From: Hyposmocoma kahamanoa
Taxonomy: Eukaryota; Arthropoda; Insecta; Lepidoptera; Cosmopterigidae
NCBI RefSeq assembly: GCF_003589595.1
Contig: NW_020653945.1
Coordinates: forward strand, 6,272,631-6,336,630
Length of the DNA: 64,000 nt
Reading direction: 5' to 3'
Shown: positions 51,375-62,349 of the stretch, one piece after another
How positions within the stretch are numbered: position 1 is the first letter of the stretch
Layout of the letters: each line of letters starts with the position of its first letter
Made by a program: the position numbers and the translations under genes
The notes under the pieces: model-generated
The model's input: the letters and a program-made list of their open reading frames with translations, nothing else
The model's database searches: none
Told to the model about the DNA's origin: nothing

Positions 51375-51620
51375 ATGTTCTTAGGTTTTCGCGATTGTTG
51401 CACGTAGCTCTACTGCATCTTCGATGAAATTGTAGGTTTGAATCGAATAAATACAAAGAAAAATTCCTTCGATCTGATTGAATTGGAACCAGCGACATCG
51501 CCACATCGAGGTTATGGCTCTCTCAACTGAACTACGGAACGAGTCAGCAGACCTTTCGCATTTTTCTACATGTTTGTTGCAGATCTTTGTTTTTGGTTTT
51601 AAGGCGAGATATTTCAATTT
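51375..51620 (-). mobile_element. SINE-2 copy
   Basis: The minus strand reads GTTCCGTAGTTCAGTTGAGA (A box region), GTCGCTGGTTCCAATTCAAT (B-box-like) and GATCGAAGGAATTTTTCTTT. Confidence 0.7.
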
Positions 51621-51664
51621 TAGGAGAACAGGAGAACATTTTAGGAGATGAGGAGTGTCGCCCT

Positions 51665-52134
51665 GTAAATTAATATGAATAAAATAAGAACAGAGAGAAA
51701 GAGAAAATTTGACACAGATCCGTCGTCGACAAGCACCCGATGGCGATTGACGGGGCAGCGGGTGGCGCGGCGTGTCGTTTAACCAAATTCATGCAAATAT
51801 TGGGATAAATGTGAATTTAATAACCGAATAAGACATCAGTTAAAAAATGGAAATTTAGCAGCTTCTCTGTAGTACTTAAAGATAAATAACTCCATATAAA
51901 AATTGTATACAAAGTTAGACATTTTATTCTTAAATAATTCGCTTTATACTTTTAATTTAGCCTGTTTTCCTAAATTTTATACGATCAGATAAAGTGCATC
52001 ATTAGCACATTCTTTACACAATATCCTTAGGTATACCGTATATTTTTTGCAACACCGTTATTCAACAGTAAATACCTAAACCATTTTATCCTTCAAAACA
52101 GTTTTTCCCGTTTCTCCTCAAGTGAATCGCATTT
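51665..52134 (-). other. Homologous block II (partner of 44312-44755)
   Basis: It shares AATTAATATGAATAAAATAA, TTTGACACAGAT, CGGCGTGTCGTT-like, TTTTTAAATAAT-like and AGTAAATACCTAAACCATTT with block I. The minus-strand frame ends GETGKTVLKDKMV at a stop at 52076-52078, but an in-frame TGA just upstream breaks it. Decayed copy. Confidence 0.6.
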
Positions 52135-52560
52135 CTTCCTTCAACTATGAGTAGAAGATAGTATCAGTCTGTAAAGTCTTAAGAAGACTACCGTAATATT
52201 GGTCTCTTATTTCTTGAGCTATTAAACGAAGAACTTCATAATTATTTCAGGTCGCCAATTGTCTTGCTCCCACACCAATTTTGTAGGTTAATTCAACAGT
52301 GCGGTTTAAAAATCCCAGCCAGATGACTAATCTATCCTTGGATGCAACCCGTGCATACATTATCTGAGATATTGCAGTACGCCATTGTATTTAACAATAG
52401 TGTGGACACCCACTGATGCTTTCGACGACTTAATGATACGCCCTTGTGCTATCTACGTTTCGTTACGATGTTTGCATGTCTTGCTTTACTAATGCGCTTT
52501 GATGTCTCTGTTATGGCAATGCTCTATAGGAAAACTACCTATGTACGTACTTTTCTTAAT
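52135..52560. other. No gene supported; possible upstream part of block II
   Basis: Minus-strand frames such as LRLIAQEIRDQYYGSLLKTL look protein-like and lie upstream of the block II C-terminus, but stops interrupt and no family is recognised. Confidence 0.35.
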
Positions 52561-52567
52561 AGTACCA

Positions 52568-52815
52568 ATAGATGGGACGAACGCCTGATGGTAAGCTACA
52601 CGCCTGTCCATGACAGTTCCAGTGCTACTCATAGCTTTAAATCGCAAAGAGCTGAGGGGCACTGCCACTGCGCCCGCCACCTTGAGACGTAAGTTGACAA
52701 GTCCCATGTGCTTGTAATTTCCTTTACCCTTCAAAACTGGAAATACAGTAATAGTGACATTATTGCTTGGCAGCAGAAATAAGTAAGGTGGCAGTACTTC
52801 CCTGGACGAACTCAA
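52568..52815 (+). repeat. Family A dispersed repeat
   Basis: GATGGGACGAACGCCTGATG to CAGTACTTCCCTGGACGAAC. A 10-bp deletion removes AAGTCGTGCG near the start. Confidence 0.85.
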
Positions 52816-52884
52816 ACTTGCTGTACTAGTCTGTAATAGTTTCATTTGTTTTTTCTTTTTTACAAAAACAAAACATATAAATTA

Positions 52885-53080
52885 TAATTGATTTATTAAT
52901 ACAAAGATCGAACACACAGAAAAACTTTTTCGACTTTTTCTAGAATCTCTCATTAGACATCACTAGCGGCTTAGAATGCCGAAAGAATACTATGGTGCAG
53001 TATGATCGTGGGTTCAAGTCTATTCAAGATTTCGAGGCAAGATTTTCTATCGGTTCGATCTTATCATTAATAATCATAAT
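52885..53080 (+). mobile_element. SINE-2-related fold-back unit
   Basis: TTATTAATACAAAGATCGAA at the left and GGTTCGATCTTATCATTAAT at the right; a B-box-like GTGGGTTCAAGTCTATTC inside. Confidence 0.6.
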
Positions 53081-53379
53081 AAAAACTGGAATAATAATAA
53101 GAAATGGAGTAATTTCATAAAAAATCTCAATAATACATATAAAATATAGGCAATAGGGATTAATGAATCACTACATTTGTTATTGAGGCAGTCGGAACAA
53201 GTTCTTGCAATAAGAGCGAATAAAACGTTACACATTTCCATTCTACTCGGTGCAGTCTTTTTAGCTCTTATATTTATTTTAATTATAACAACTACAATAG
53301 AGGCAGTGCCTCTCAGAACTTTAAATTGCAAGGATCGTAGGACATTGCTACTGCACAATCCTGAAATATAAAGCTGCTT

Positions 53380-53510
53380 CAGAGTGACGGGCGCAGTGGC
53401 AGTGCCCTTCAGATCTTTGCGGTTTAAAGCTCTGAGGGGCACTGAAACTGTTACGGACAGGCGTGTAGCTTACCATCAGGCGCACGATTTATTCGTCTCG
53501 TCATTTGGTT
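53380..53510 (-). repeat. Family A fragment (5' half)
   Basis: AGAGTGACGGGCGCAGTGGC to CAGGCGCACGATTTATTCGT. An inverted 3' fragment follows at 53531. Confidence 0.8.
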
Positions 53511-53530
53511 TAAAAAGAAAAACTCTTACT

Positions 53531-53622
53531 CTTCAAACCCGAACGCAGTAACATTACTGCTTGGCGGTAGAAATAGTTAGCAGTACTTCCCTTCGAACTC
53601 TTTCACAAGGAGCTCCACCGCA
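53531..53622 (+). repeat. Family A fragment (3' part)
   Basis: AACCCGAACGCAGTAACATT to TTTCACAAGGAGCTCCACCG. It forms an inverted pair with 53380-53510. Confidence 0.8.
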
Positions 53623-53681
53623 TCTTTGCCATTGTGGGTCTGTCGTCTGATAAATACCTTAAAATATATTATTATTATATG

Positions 53682-53892
53682 AACTGCCTCAGTGGCCGAA
53701 CGGTTACCATGCAGGACTGCCACGCAGAGGTCCCAGGTTTGGTTCCCGGGCCGGGAAAAATATTTGTATGGCCTACATTTGTTTCTCTTGTGAGTTTGGG
53801 TGTAATTTGTGGTTGTCTATGTGTGTGTCCATGGCGCCCGCGACACAGGGTTTCCCTAGTGCAGGGCTGTGTTGAGTGTGTGCGTTATTATA
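53682..53892 (+). mobile_element. tRNA-headed SINE (SINE-1)
   Basis: ACTGCCTCAGTGGCCGAACG, CCCAGGTTTGGTTCCCGGGC and the full body to GTTGAGTGTGTGCGTTATTA. It ends in (TTA)n at 53885-53907 and is very close to 51002-51212, suggesting recent activity. Confidence 0.88.
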
Positions 53893-53909
53893 TTATTATT
53901 ATTATTTTA

Positions 53910-54350
53910 TTCAAAGAAACAACACAAACCAAAGAAAAACTTTTTAAGCAAAAAATACTCGCGTTGTAGTTATAAAACAAAGATAACAAGTTAGGTGACT
54001 CAAATTCCGATTACATGCAATAATGAGTCCATACGGAACCCCATTATTACATTCGATTTGTAGTTGATTAGGGCTTGTAGCCTTAAATAATGACGTCACA
54101 AGGAAGTTGGGTGACCGGATTGAATAGCAGTACGACACGATTGCGTGTTTATTAGCTACCCATTTAAATATAATGATTTCTAAGAAGTAAGGAATAAAAT
54201 ATCGCTTTAAACGAATTAGATAGTAAACAATTGCTTACGAAATTTAATATTATTTTAAGTATGCCAATGCATATTAAAATCATTTAAATAATACATAAAA
54301 ACACCTAAATGTTAAGGGTAAGTATTTCTCCCTCTCTAACCCCAGAATTC
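53910..54350. other. Intergenic DNA, no gene seen
   Basis: No recognised element. The minus frame at 53944-54138 has FLVTSLFKATSPNQLQIECN and NNGVPYGLIIACN, resembling retroelement text, but too short to call. Confidence 0.4.
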
Positions 54351-54354
54351 CTTC

Positions 54355-54600
54355 GTCGCGGGAAGCTAAGATGCTGCATGAATAGTAGTGAAAGACGTTT
54401 TCAAACCGTGCTAAACGCTATGCCAACTATGCGTCTGCCACGGTTTGCTGGAAGACGTTAGTTCGAATTCAGCTGGTTCGAAGGAATTTGTCTTAGTGTT
54501 CGATCTTTGTATTAATAATTATTACAAACTAGTGGAGTAATTTCACAAAAATAATTGAATTTCATGGTGGTGACACATCGTGACATTCAATCAACTTAAA
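54355..54600 (+). mobile_element. SINE-2 copy
   Basis: ATGCGTCTGCCACGGTTTGC, GGAAGACGTTAGTTCGAATT and GTGTTCGATCTTTGTATTAA, then CAAACTAGTGGAGTAATTTC and TTCATGGTGGT at the 3' end. Confidence 0.7.
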
Positions 54601-54669
54601 AATTACAATCCCGATTAAAATAACCTTTCTAGGTTTTTGGGATTGTTGCACATAGGACATGAAACTATA

Positions 54670-54795
54670 TTTCGTATCTAAATCACGTACATTTGTTTTA
54701 TCAAACAAGTCAATGTTTCGGGCCATTTACTAGCCGCATGGTCACTGTTGACAAATATACTCGATTTAAATCCGAAAAATAATTTCATATCCTAA
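54670..54795 (+). repeat. Family D dispersed repeat
   Basis: TTTGTTTTATCAAACAAGTC, AATGTTTCGGGCCATTTACT and CTCGATTTAAATCCGAAAAA. Confidence 0.65.
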
Positions 54796-54799
54796 ATAA

Positions 54800-55595
54800 A
54801 TTTCGTATAAAAAAACAGCTTTATGATCAGTCCATCCGTTTGCGGAAAAAAAACATAGTGAGATATTTCAAACTTATAACCACTATTTGGATAAAGAGTA
54901 AGAAAAATAAAAATGTTTTTCTCTCAAACGTGTTCATAAACTTTTATTAACGCCATTATAAAATTTATTTTGTGAATCACAAATTTCCACCCGGCCATTC
55001 CATAAATTCTTCTCATGAAATGACTTGCATGTATCAAAGTTGAGATGAACAATAATTGGAGATAAACGGAAGACTAACTATATTTTAATTAAATATTTCA
55101 ACTCCACTGCAAATGTCATGCTAAACCTAAATACCAGAAAACGAATCACAATCTGTTGTTAACTTTTAGCTACGATGATACCCAAGATTAAAAGGGTAAT
55201 TGAAAAGACAGGTCACTTAAATATTGAGAAATAGTTTTTGAAATGGTGCAATGTACATGACTACTATTATGGTAAATAGCATAAAGGGGAAGGCTTGCCA
55301 ACTCGCTTACCTTAGTGCTTATAGACGGAAGAAGTGAAAATACGAGTATCTTTAGTAAACAAGGCCAATAACAAGTGCATAATTGAGCATACATAATATA
55401 TTTACGAAGACCTTAAGACACGTTTCAAAATGGGAGCAGTTACGTACGCAATGTTACGTAAAGTTTTTCGCGTGACAAAAGGTATACTATTTACATGGAG
55501 ATTAAGCAGGTGAAAAATATTTGAACTCTTGAAGTTATTAAGAAAAGCCTCTTAGGCGGTAGATAATGAGTTCAAGGTCTCAGGTTTCTCAAAAA
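54800..55595. other. Intergenic DNA, no gene seen
   Basis: AT-rich; short frames without recognisable content. Confidence 0.5.
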
Positions 55596-55598
55596 TAG

Positions 55599-55829
55599 TC
55601 AAACAGGTGTGGCGCGTCTGCCTGATTTTGAAATTTTAATCTCGAGCTCTTCTCCTCGGTGACGCAACGCGTCATGGGTGGCATTGCGCAAATGCCTTTT
55701 TAGCATGCCGTTTGAGCTTTCTCGCCAAACATTACCATCAAGGAGCTCCCGAGCCCGCTTTTGTCTCTTACCACCTCCATGGCAACACGGGCACAGGAGG
55801 CCGTGAAATTGACACAGTATCTTTGTCAC
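55599..55829 (-). other. Unrecognised short frame (76 codons)
   Basis: It starts MTKILCQFHGLLCPCCHGGG, then KRQKRARELLDG and LKRHLRNATHDALRHRG. It is less AT-rich than its flanks and has a Cys cluster plus a basic stretch. No family recognised. It could be a piece of a transposon protein or chance. Confidence 0.25.
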
Positions 55830-57960
55830 TCCGTTGTCGTCCTAGGGTGACGAATCTAGTAAGAAAGACGCACTGCTAAACGAGTTCTTGATACCGTTGC
55901 ATTTGTCTCTACGAGATTCGGTAACGGTAGTGGGTACGTTAATCCTATTTTGGTATTTCGTTTTCAGAAAAGGTGTTTGTAACAGAAAATATTACAAAAT
56001 TCCATATTACAACAGAACTGTTGGTTAATCGAGTAAAATAAATTAAAAAATATATTTTTCGCCTCACTAGTTCGGAAAGGCTTTCTTTCTGAAATCTGCG
56101 CGCAAAAGCGTTTTTTTCAACGCTAGAGTAGAAAAGGTTTTTGAAATTCGAACTTGACGATGCACTGTGGTGCACCTAACTTTTCTTTCGATGGAAAAAA
56201 AGATGATGATACGTTCAACTACGCGATTTGTCGTAAATCCGTTGGTATATTTTATTCTTATTATTGTTGACATTAATTTGACACTGATAATTAATTGTGT
56301 TTATTAAATTATTTTAATTCGTCGAAGAACTGATTTATAAATAAGAAACATACGAAAAAATAATTTCAATAATCAGTTAATAACATAAAATTATAATTAC
56401 GAGCAATATAATTAATTACAAGCAAGAATAAAAATAAATGAGGTGTAAATTCCGAACGCATCCGAAGATAAACTTTTTCTTTTAATTAAAAAAGCTGATG
56501 TTTTATAGTTCAACTGTTTCTTTCATCTACCATTTTCCTCGCTATACTGAGGTGAAAATTTGTGTGTATTTCGCTCGGCAGCAAAGTCGTTTTGCGTCTC
56601 ATGTCTTGAAAGGCTCGCTACGCTCGTACTATCAGGTACCTATTTTTGAACCACGAGCGAAGCCAGTGGTTCCTTCCTTCCTTCTCAGCTTCCTTCGCTT
56701 GCTCAGCTTTCAATACAAGCACTCGCGTCACACAACAACTTTGCAGCCTAGTATAATAAATAACTATATTTTATGGATTTTTATTAAACACTCCGAAAAA
56801 TGAATACTGGCTTCTTGTAATGAACGTTGTACAATATTGATTTCAAATATAAAAAATCGGAACAACCTGAAAATGCTAAGCGAGTCACTATCATGGACTT
56901 TTGTCGTCCAAGTGTGTGGAAGATGAATACTTTACCTATAACCTAACTATAACTAACCTTTAGTATAAAGTTTTTATCCCATTAAACCTCGTAAATGACA
57001 ATTTTTGAATATCTACCGGAATATTATTATACATTACCCTTTATATCAACTGAATAAAGAAATGATGAAAATGAACTGAACGGGTGATAAAGAATGAATG
57101 TCAAGAATAGCCGATTTAGTTTTACTTCTCATTTTCATGTGATGTCTTTTCTTATTTTTCCATGAAAAAATTACTATTCTTCTTAACGTAAATCATATTT
57201 TCATAGATTGTGGTATCAATGTTAGAATGCAAATTTCTTTAAATATATATTTTAATATTTGGATTGTAAATTGCCTTAACAAGTGAGGCGAGAAACAGTC
57301 CGGTGGTACTGATTTTTATTTGTCCACTACAATGTTGCCGCCTGAAGCGCTGTTTTCGCTAAGTATTTCTCCTGACGTGGTTATCCTATAGTGTATCCTA
57401 TTCTGTATTAAAGCAAAATAACAATACCTTAAAATGATTCATTGCAAAGGCATTACGAGAGGCAATATGACCTAGGGTATGCATGCCGTTAACTTTCTAT
57501 ATCTATTTGTGCAATACATGTATTAGCGATTAGTGTAAACAGGGTTCTAATTGCGGAGACATAAGGTTGCAATTACGTTTTAAGGTACTAATGATAGTTG
57601 CGATTTGAAACTATTTTTTTCGGAGCTAAAGTCGCGTATATGGGTAATTTTCAGGTCAGTTTTCTCTATTTAATTTCGGTAGCAAATTTTATTATTTAAG
57701 CAAGCAAGTATTCGAGATTATTATCGTGACATATTGAATAATATTTCAGGTTACTACACTCGAATATCAATTAATACTTCATAATACAAAATTGGCACCG
57801 AAATTATTCGGTATCATTAGATAGAGAAAACCAACAAAACAAGGAGGAAACTAACCACCTGAAATATAGCCATATTAGTTTTTTTCAAACATACCGACGT
57901 TTCGGCTTTTTTTGAAAAAAAAAATGTACATGATTTGTACTAATCACGAAAACCTAAGAA
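55830..57960. other. Intergenic DNA; repeat-like pieces only
   Basis: A piece at 56940-57060 (TAAAGTTTTTATCCCATTAA, ATCTACCGGAATATTATTAT) matches one arm of the fold-back at 17346-17575. A family D piece is at 57880-57925. No gene supported. Confidence 0.5.
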
Positions 57961-57968
57961 CTCAATAT

Positions 57969-58240
57969 TTTAGTAGCAGTGGAGCTCCTCGTGAAAGAGT
58001 TCGTCCAGGGAAGTACTGCCACCTTACCTATTTCTGCCGCCAAGCAGTAATGTCAGCATTACTGTGTTCCAGTTTTGAAGAGTTAGGGTGCTGGTGAAAT
58101 TATAGGCACATGGGACTTGTCAACTTACGTCTCAGGGTGACGGGCGCAGTGGCTGTGCCTCTCATATCTTTGTGATTTAAAGCAGTGAGTGGCACTGCAA
58201 CTGTTATGGACCGACGTGTCGCTTACTACCAGGCGTACGA
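57969..58240 (-). repeat. Family A dispersed repeat
   Basis: TAGTAGCAGTGGAGCTCCTC with GTGAAAGAGTTCGTCCAGGG through ACGGGCGCAGTGGCTGTGCC to AGGCGTACGACTTTTTCATC. Confidence 0.85.
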
Positions 58241-58920
58241 CTTTTTCATCAATTATGATTCATCAATCAATGAATCAAGTATGATTTTGGATTTGAATGT
58301 CTATTACATATCCACTGTGTAGCCTTAATTGAATATATCGAACTGTCATCAACGAACGAGATATCAATTATTGAAGTTAAGTAGGTTAAATGGTATTTGT
58401 GGTATAATGGTATTATGGTATTCACTCCGAATATCTTCAAAGCACGGACTTTTCAGAACAGTACCCATAACAATGATACGGAATTACTCGAAAAGTTGTA
58501 TCATTAACTGTCAAAGTCAGTGTTATTGTGTTCTGATTCTGAGTCATATCAAAAACTCTACGAACACATGATCATTGTCTAACACAAACGGTCTTAGTGT
58601 CATTGACCGAAAAGCATAAACGTACATTATTCAGGTTTCGTCAGCGTTGAGTGCCTTTTGTTAACATGCTCTTTATCGATATAATCATTTGCATCTCTTA
58701 ACAGTGTGTCAAATTACGTAAATCTTAGGTAACAATTTTCTAAAGCGACGTATATCACAGTTCTGAAAATGCCGGGTGTCAGTGCCGTATTGTTAGAAAA
58801 AAATAGTTTTTTGACATTGTATTTATCATAGGAAAATTAAAATGCAAATGACTAATAGAAATACATTAGAAATAGGCCTATGACTCAGCTACACTATGAA
58901 GCACTTTGCTCTCTCTGATA
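58241..58920. other. Intergenic DNA, no gene seen
   Basis: No recognised element before the mariner remnant. Confidence 0.5.
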
Positions 58921-60130
58921 CGTGTGGCGCACTATTAGTTTCCGGAATGAATAAGAAAAAAATACTATAAATGGTCAGAAATGAATTTATTGTTTCTCAA
59001 AATATTCTCAGTTAGCGTGTTATGCACTTTTTCATACGAATGAACCAATTTTGAAAACATTTATGCTACTCCTTCGTGACAATCTCTGTAACATATTTTT
59101 CATACACTTCGACAGCCTCTTCAGGTGATGAAAATCGTTGGCCGCGTAACTGGTTCTTAATTTTTGGAAATAAATAAGAGGTGCCAGGTCGGGATTGTAC
59201 ACGGGATGGCTCATAAGGTCAACGTTGTTCACCTTCAAAAATTCATTTGTCTGTCTGGCCATGTGAGAACTGGCATTATCGTGGTGCAAGATGATGAGCG
59301 TTTACGGTTATTTTTACGGAGTTTGTCAATAACTTCCGGTAAACAAATGGTTGCATACCAATCACTATTCACGGTATAACGATTCTCCAAAGCAACAGTA
59401 GCCACGTGTGCAATTTTATTAAAAAAAGAAGCAATCATCCGCTTAGAGGCACTTTCCACGCGTGCCACTTTGGTTGCCATAAAGCCATACGCTCGATTGC
59501 TGCTTTGTTTTGGGATCGTAACTATAAATCCATGTTTCGTGACCTATTACTATGTCCCACACCAAATTTGACGCCCCTTTGTTGAATCTGGTAAGCATGG
59601 CATTGCACTAAGTGACGCGATTCGTTTTTCGAGCCTCAGTCAAATTGTGTGGGATCCACCGAGAGCACAGCTTTTTCACACTCAAATGTTTGTGTATTGT
59701 ATAATTGTATTTGACTCATGCCTATGTCTAAAGATGCCCTGTTTTGATCATACGGCGCACGGCATCGATGTTTTTGTTGTTCACAGCTGTGGACGGGCCA
59801 CCACCACGAAGTTCGTCACTGAGATTCACACGACCGCGTTTGAATTCTGCAAACCAGCTATAAACAATCGTCTTGCAAGGTGCTTCATCACCAAAAGCAG
59901 TATGAAGCCGAGCGAAGCTTCGCTGAGCTGTTAGATTACATTTAAAGTCGTAGAAAATTATACTACGAGAATTTTCACGAGTTAAATCCATGGTGATGTA
60001 GACAACCAATTTCTAAAATGACGCCACAATGTAAAAACAAAAAAGTGACAGTCAGATGAAACAAAATGTATTCTACAGCAAAAGAGTTCCATTTTCAAAT
60101 TTTTAACGAAAAATAGTTGACACACACATA
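58920..60130 (-). mobile_element. mariner-family DNA transposon, inactive
   Basis: The minus strand encodes the transposase in at least three frames. N-terminal pieces are RSIIFYDFKCNLTAQRSFAR, LHTAFGDEAP, VYSWFAEFKRGRVNL and DAVRRMIKTGHL (60009-59728). A middle piece is MIASFFNKIAHVATVALENR, CLPEVIDKLRKNNRKR (59480-59235). The C-terminal piece is HHDNASSHMARQTNEFLK and HPVYNPDLAPLIYF (59289-59032). The HDN and NPDLAP motifs identify mariner. The third catalytic Asp, expected at the position after LAPN, is missing (LAPLI), so it cannot be active even apart from frameshifts. Outer ends are approximate: I could not confirm matching terminal inverted repeats. Confidence 0.9.
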
Positions 60131-60400
60131 CACCAAAGTAAAGACTATAATAATTAAAATACAATTACCTACATAATTCCTAAATATTCAAGAACATATA
60201 TATATGTCAGAGTAAATATTATAAAATAATAATAATAATGATTATACTTAGCGAGGTAATTTTTTATGAAGTCACGTCAGTCTCGTTTTTCCTACCATTA
60301 CCTATACTAACTGAGTATGCCTTCAACATGCTTTTTTTTGGTAAATAAACGGTTCCATTTACTTCACGTGAATGCTACTCGAATTCAATTTTGTTTTAAT
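60131..60400. other. Intergenic DNA, (AAT)n tract
   Basis: AT-rich with a short AATAATAATAATAATG tract at about 60225-60240. Confidence 0.5.
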
Positions 60401-60404
60401 ATTG

Positions 60405-60670
60405 TCAAGTGACGAACAAATCGTGTGCCTGATGGTAAGCTACACGCCTGTCCATAACAGTTGCAGTGCCACTTAGAGCTTCAAATCATAAAGATCTGAG
60501 GGGCGCTGCCACTGCACCTGTCACTCTGAGACTTAAGTTGACAAGTCCCATGTGCCTGTAAATTCACCAGCACCCTTATCCTTCAGAACCGGAACTCAGC
60601 AATGCTCACATTACGTCTTGGTGGCAGAAATAGGTAAGGTGCCAGTATTTCCCTTGACGAACTCTTTTAC
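60405..60670 (+). repeat. Family A dispersed repeat, near full length
   Basis: AAGTGACGAACAAATCGTGT (with a small deletion in GGGACGA) to GACGAACTCTTTTACAG. Confidence 0.85.
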
Positions 60671-61320
60671 AGTGTGTGCGTTATTTATTCATTTACTATT
60701 TATCGTGATATTCAATAAACTTAACATATATTAAAAGTGAATCACAAAATCATTATGACATATTTTATTTGGAAATAGCAATAAACAGTTGACAAGTTAT
60801 ACTCGTCGAAACATATTCAAATATTTTTTAAAAGATATTGTTTACTAGTGTTTACTTAACTATCCACTAAATGACATGCATCGCTTCGCAGACTGAGTTG
60901 TAAAAGTATTTAATTATATTTCTACATTTAGCGGCCGTGACTTGTAATCGAGCACTCATTGGCTAGATGGAACACGCAATCACGCTATTCACATTTTCGT
61001 TCTCTTTTACATATCTTGTTAAAAGTCTTACTACACTTATGTACATACCGTTCTCTAAGTACACACCTTAATAGAGTCTAGGATTAAAGTCTGTTATAGC
61101 CTTTATAATTACTGAAAATCAGGTTTTTTAATTAATCTTTTAACACCAATGGGCTTTTGGTCAATTTCGTAATTTAAAAAATAAATAAATAGATAAATAA
61201 TTTAATAAATTTTTATAGTACAGATTTATGTTTATTAAATTTTAATAGGATAATCAAGTATTTAAAAAAAAAACTTTGATCCCTAGACGTCTGATTTTTG
61301 GTACCTCACACGGAGAGATA
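60671..61320. other. Intergenic DNA, no gene seen
   Basis: AT-rich, no element recognised. Confidence 0.5.
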
Positions 61321-61324
61321 GACC

Positions 61325-61435
61325 GGAACGTAGAGAACGCAGTAATGCTAACATTACTGCTTGTCGGCAGAAATCGGTAAGGTGGCAGTACTTCCCTGGA
61401 CGAACTCTTTCACAAGGACCTCTAGTACTACTAAA
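61325..61435 (+). repeat. Family A fragment (3' part)
   Basis: GAACGCAGTAATGCTAACAT to CACAAGGACCTCTAGTACTA. Confidence 0.8.
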
Positions 61436-61909
61436 GTTTTCTTAAGCTTTTACAGTTGAACTTTTCAAAATAATGCACTCCGTTTCTAAGCCAGTGACAA
61501 TGTATTTACCGTTCACTACGGGGTTGTCAACATTAATCACGGGTACCTACGTACAATTTCGTCGAACTCCGTGGGCGAGATTCTATCAGCGGTTGTTATT
61601 ACGTAGAATAACAATTCGATGTCTATTCGGAATTACAAGATGCGCTCGCGACGTATTGCATAACGAGGTCTATCTTCGAACGTATCGTTGAAATTGTAAT
61701 CGAGTGTTAAAGTAGAGTTCTGTTATTTTCATATAGTAAAGGTATACCTTCTATGAGTCATATCCCTTGAAAGAGATTCTCATCCAGCAATGTCACATTA
61801 CGTGAGTTGATATCTTAGAGGATGGATAGTCTAAGGTTGATATAGTATATTGTAATTTTTTTTTATAGTTTTAGGGAATTATTTACTTTTCTTATAATCA
61901 ATCATTTGG

Positions 61910-61995
61910 TACGGCACGAATAAGTCTTGAGCTTGGTGATGAGCGACACGCCTACCCATAACAATTACAGTGCCACTCAGAGCTTTAAATCTTCA
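61910..61995 (+). repeat. Family A fragment (5' part)
   Basis: ACGGCACGAATAAGTCTTGA to GTGCCACTCAGAGCTTTAAA. A short family C piece (GGTCCCATTCAAATTTGAAG) follows. Confidence 0.7.
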
Positions 61996-62042
61996 GGTCC
62001 CATTCAAATTTGAAGAAGATATTTCACCTTTTTTGTATATCA

Positions 62043-62168
62043 CCAAGTGACAGGACGAGCAAGTCGTGCATCTGATGGTAAGCGTCACGCCTATCCATAA
62101 CAGTTGCAGTCACTGCGCCCGTCACTCTGAGACACTAGTTGACAAGTCCCATGTGCCTGTAATTTCCA
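62043..62168 (+). repeat. Family A fragment with internal deletion
   Basis: CAAGTGACAGGACGAGCAAG to AGTCCCATGTGCCTGTAATT; the middle (ACTCAGAGC...GGGGCACTG) is deleted. Confidence 0.75.
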
Positions 62169-62349
62169 GATGAGGCTTATGTCAGAGAGAGGAAGGAGCT
62201 CAACAGTATACAGCAGCTACCTTGTATTTGGGCTCACATTATTCACCTTGACGAGGACTTCAATATTATGCATCTCAATTATCGTTGAGGAGACCACGGT
62301 AACGAACACAGCGAAAGTAAAGCTAAGTTTTGAGGTCGGTTTTTTAATA

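Noticed and set aside
52489..52845. 118-codon minus-strand frame as a gene
   Set aside because: It is the antisense of a family A repeat. The same peptide text (VNLRL(K/R)V(A/T)GAVAV) appears in other copies (45991-46248).
58241..60130. Exact terminal inverted repeats of the mariner
   Set aside because: I could not match the two ends by eye, so only approximate limits are given.
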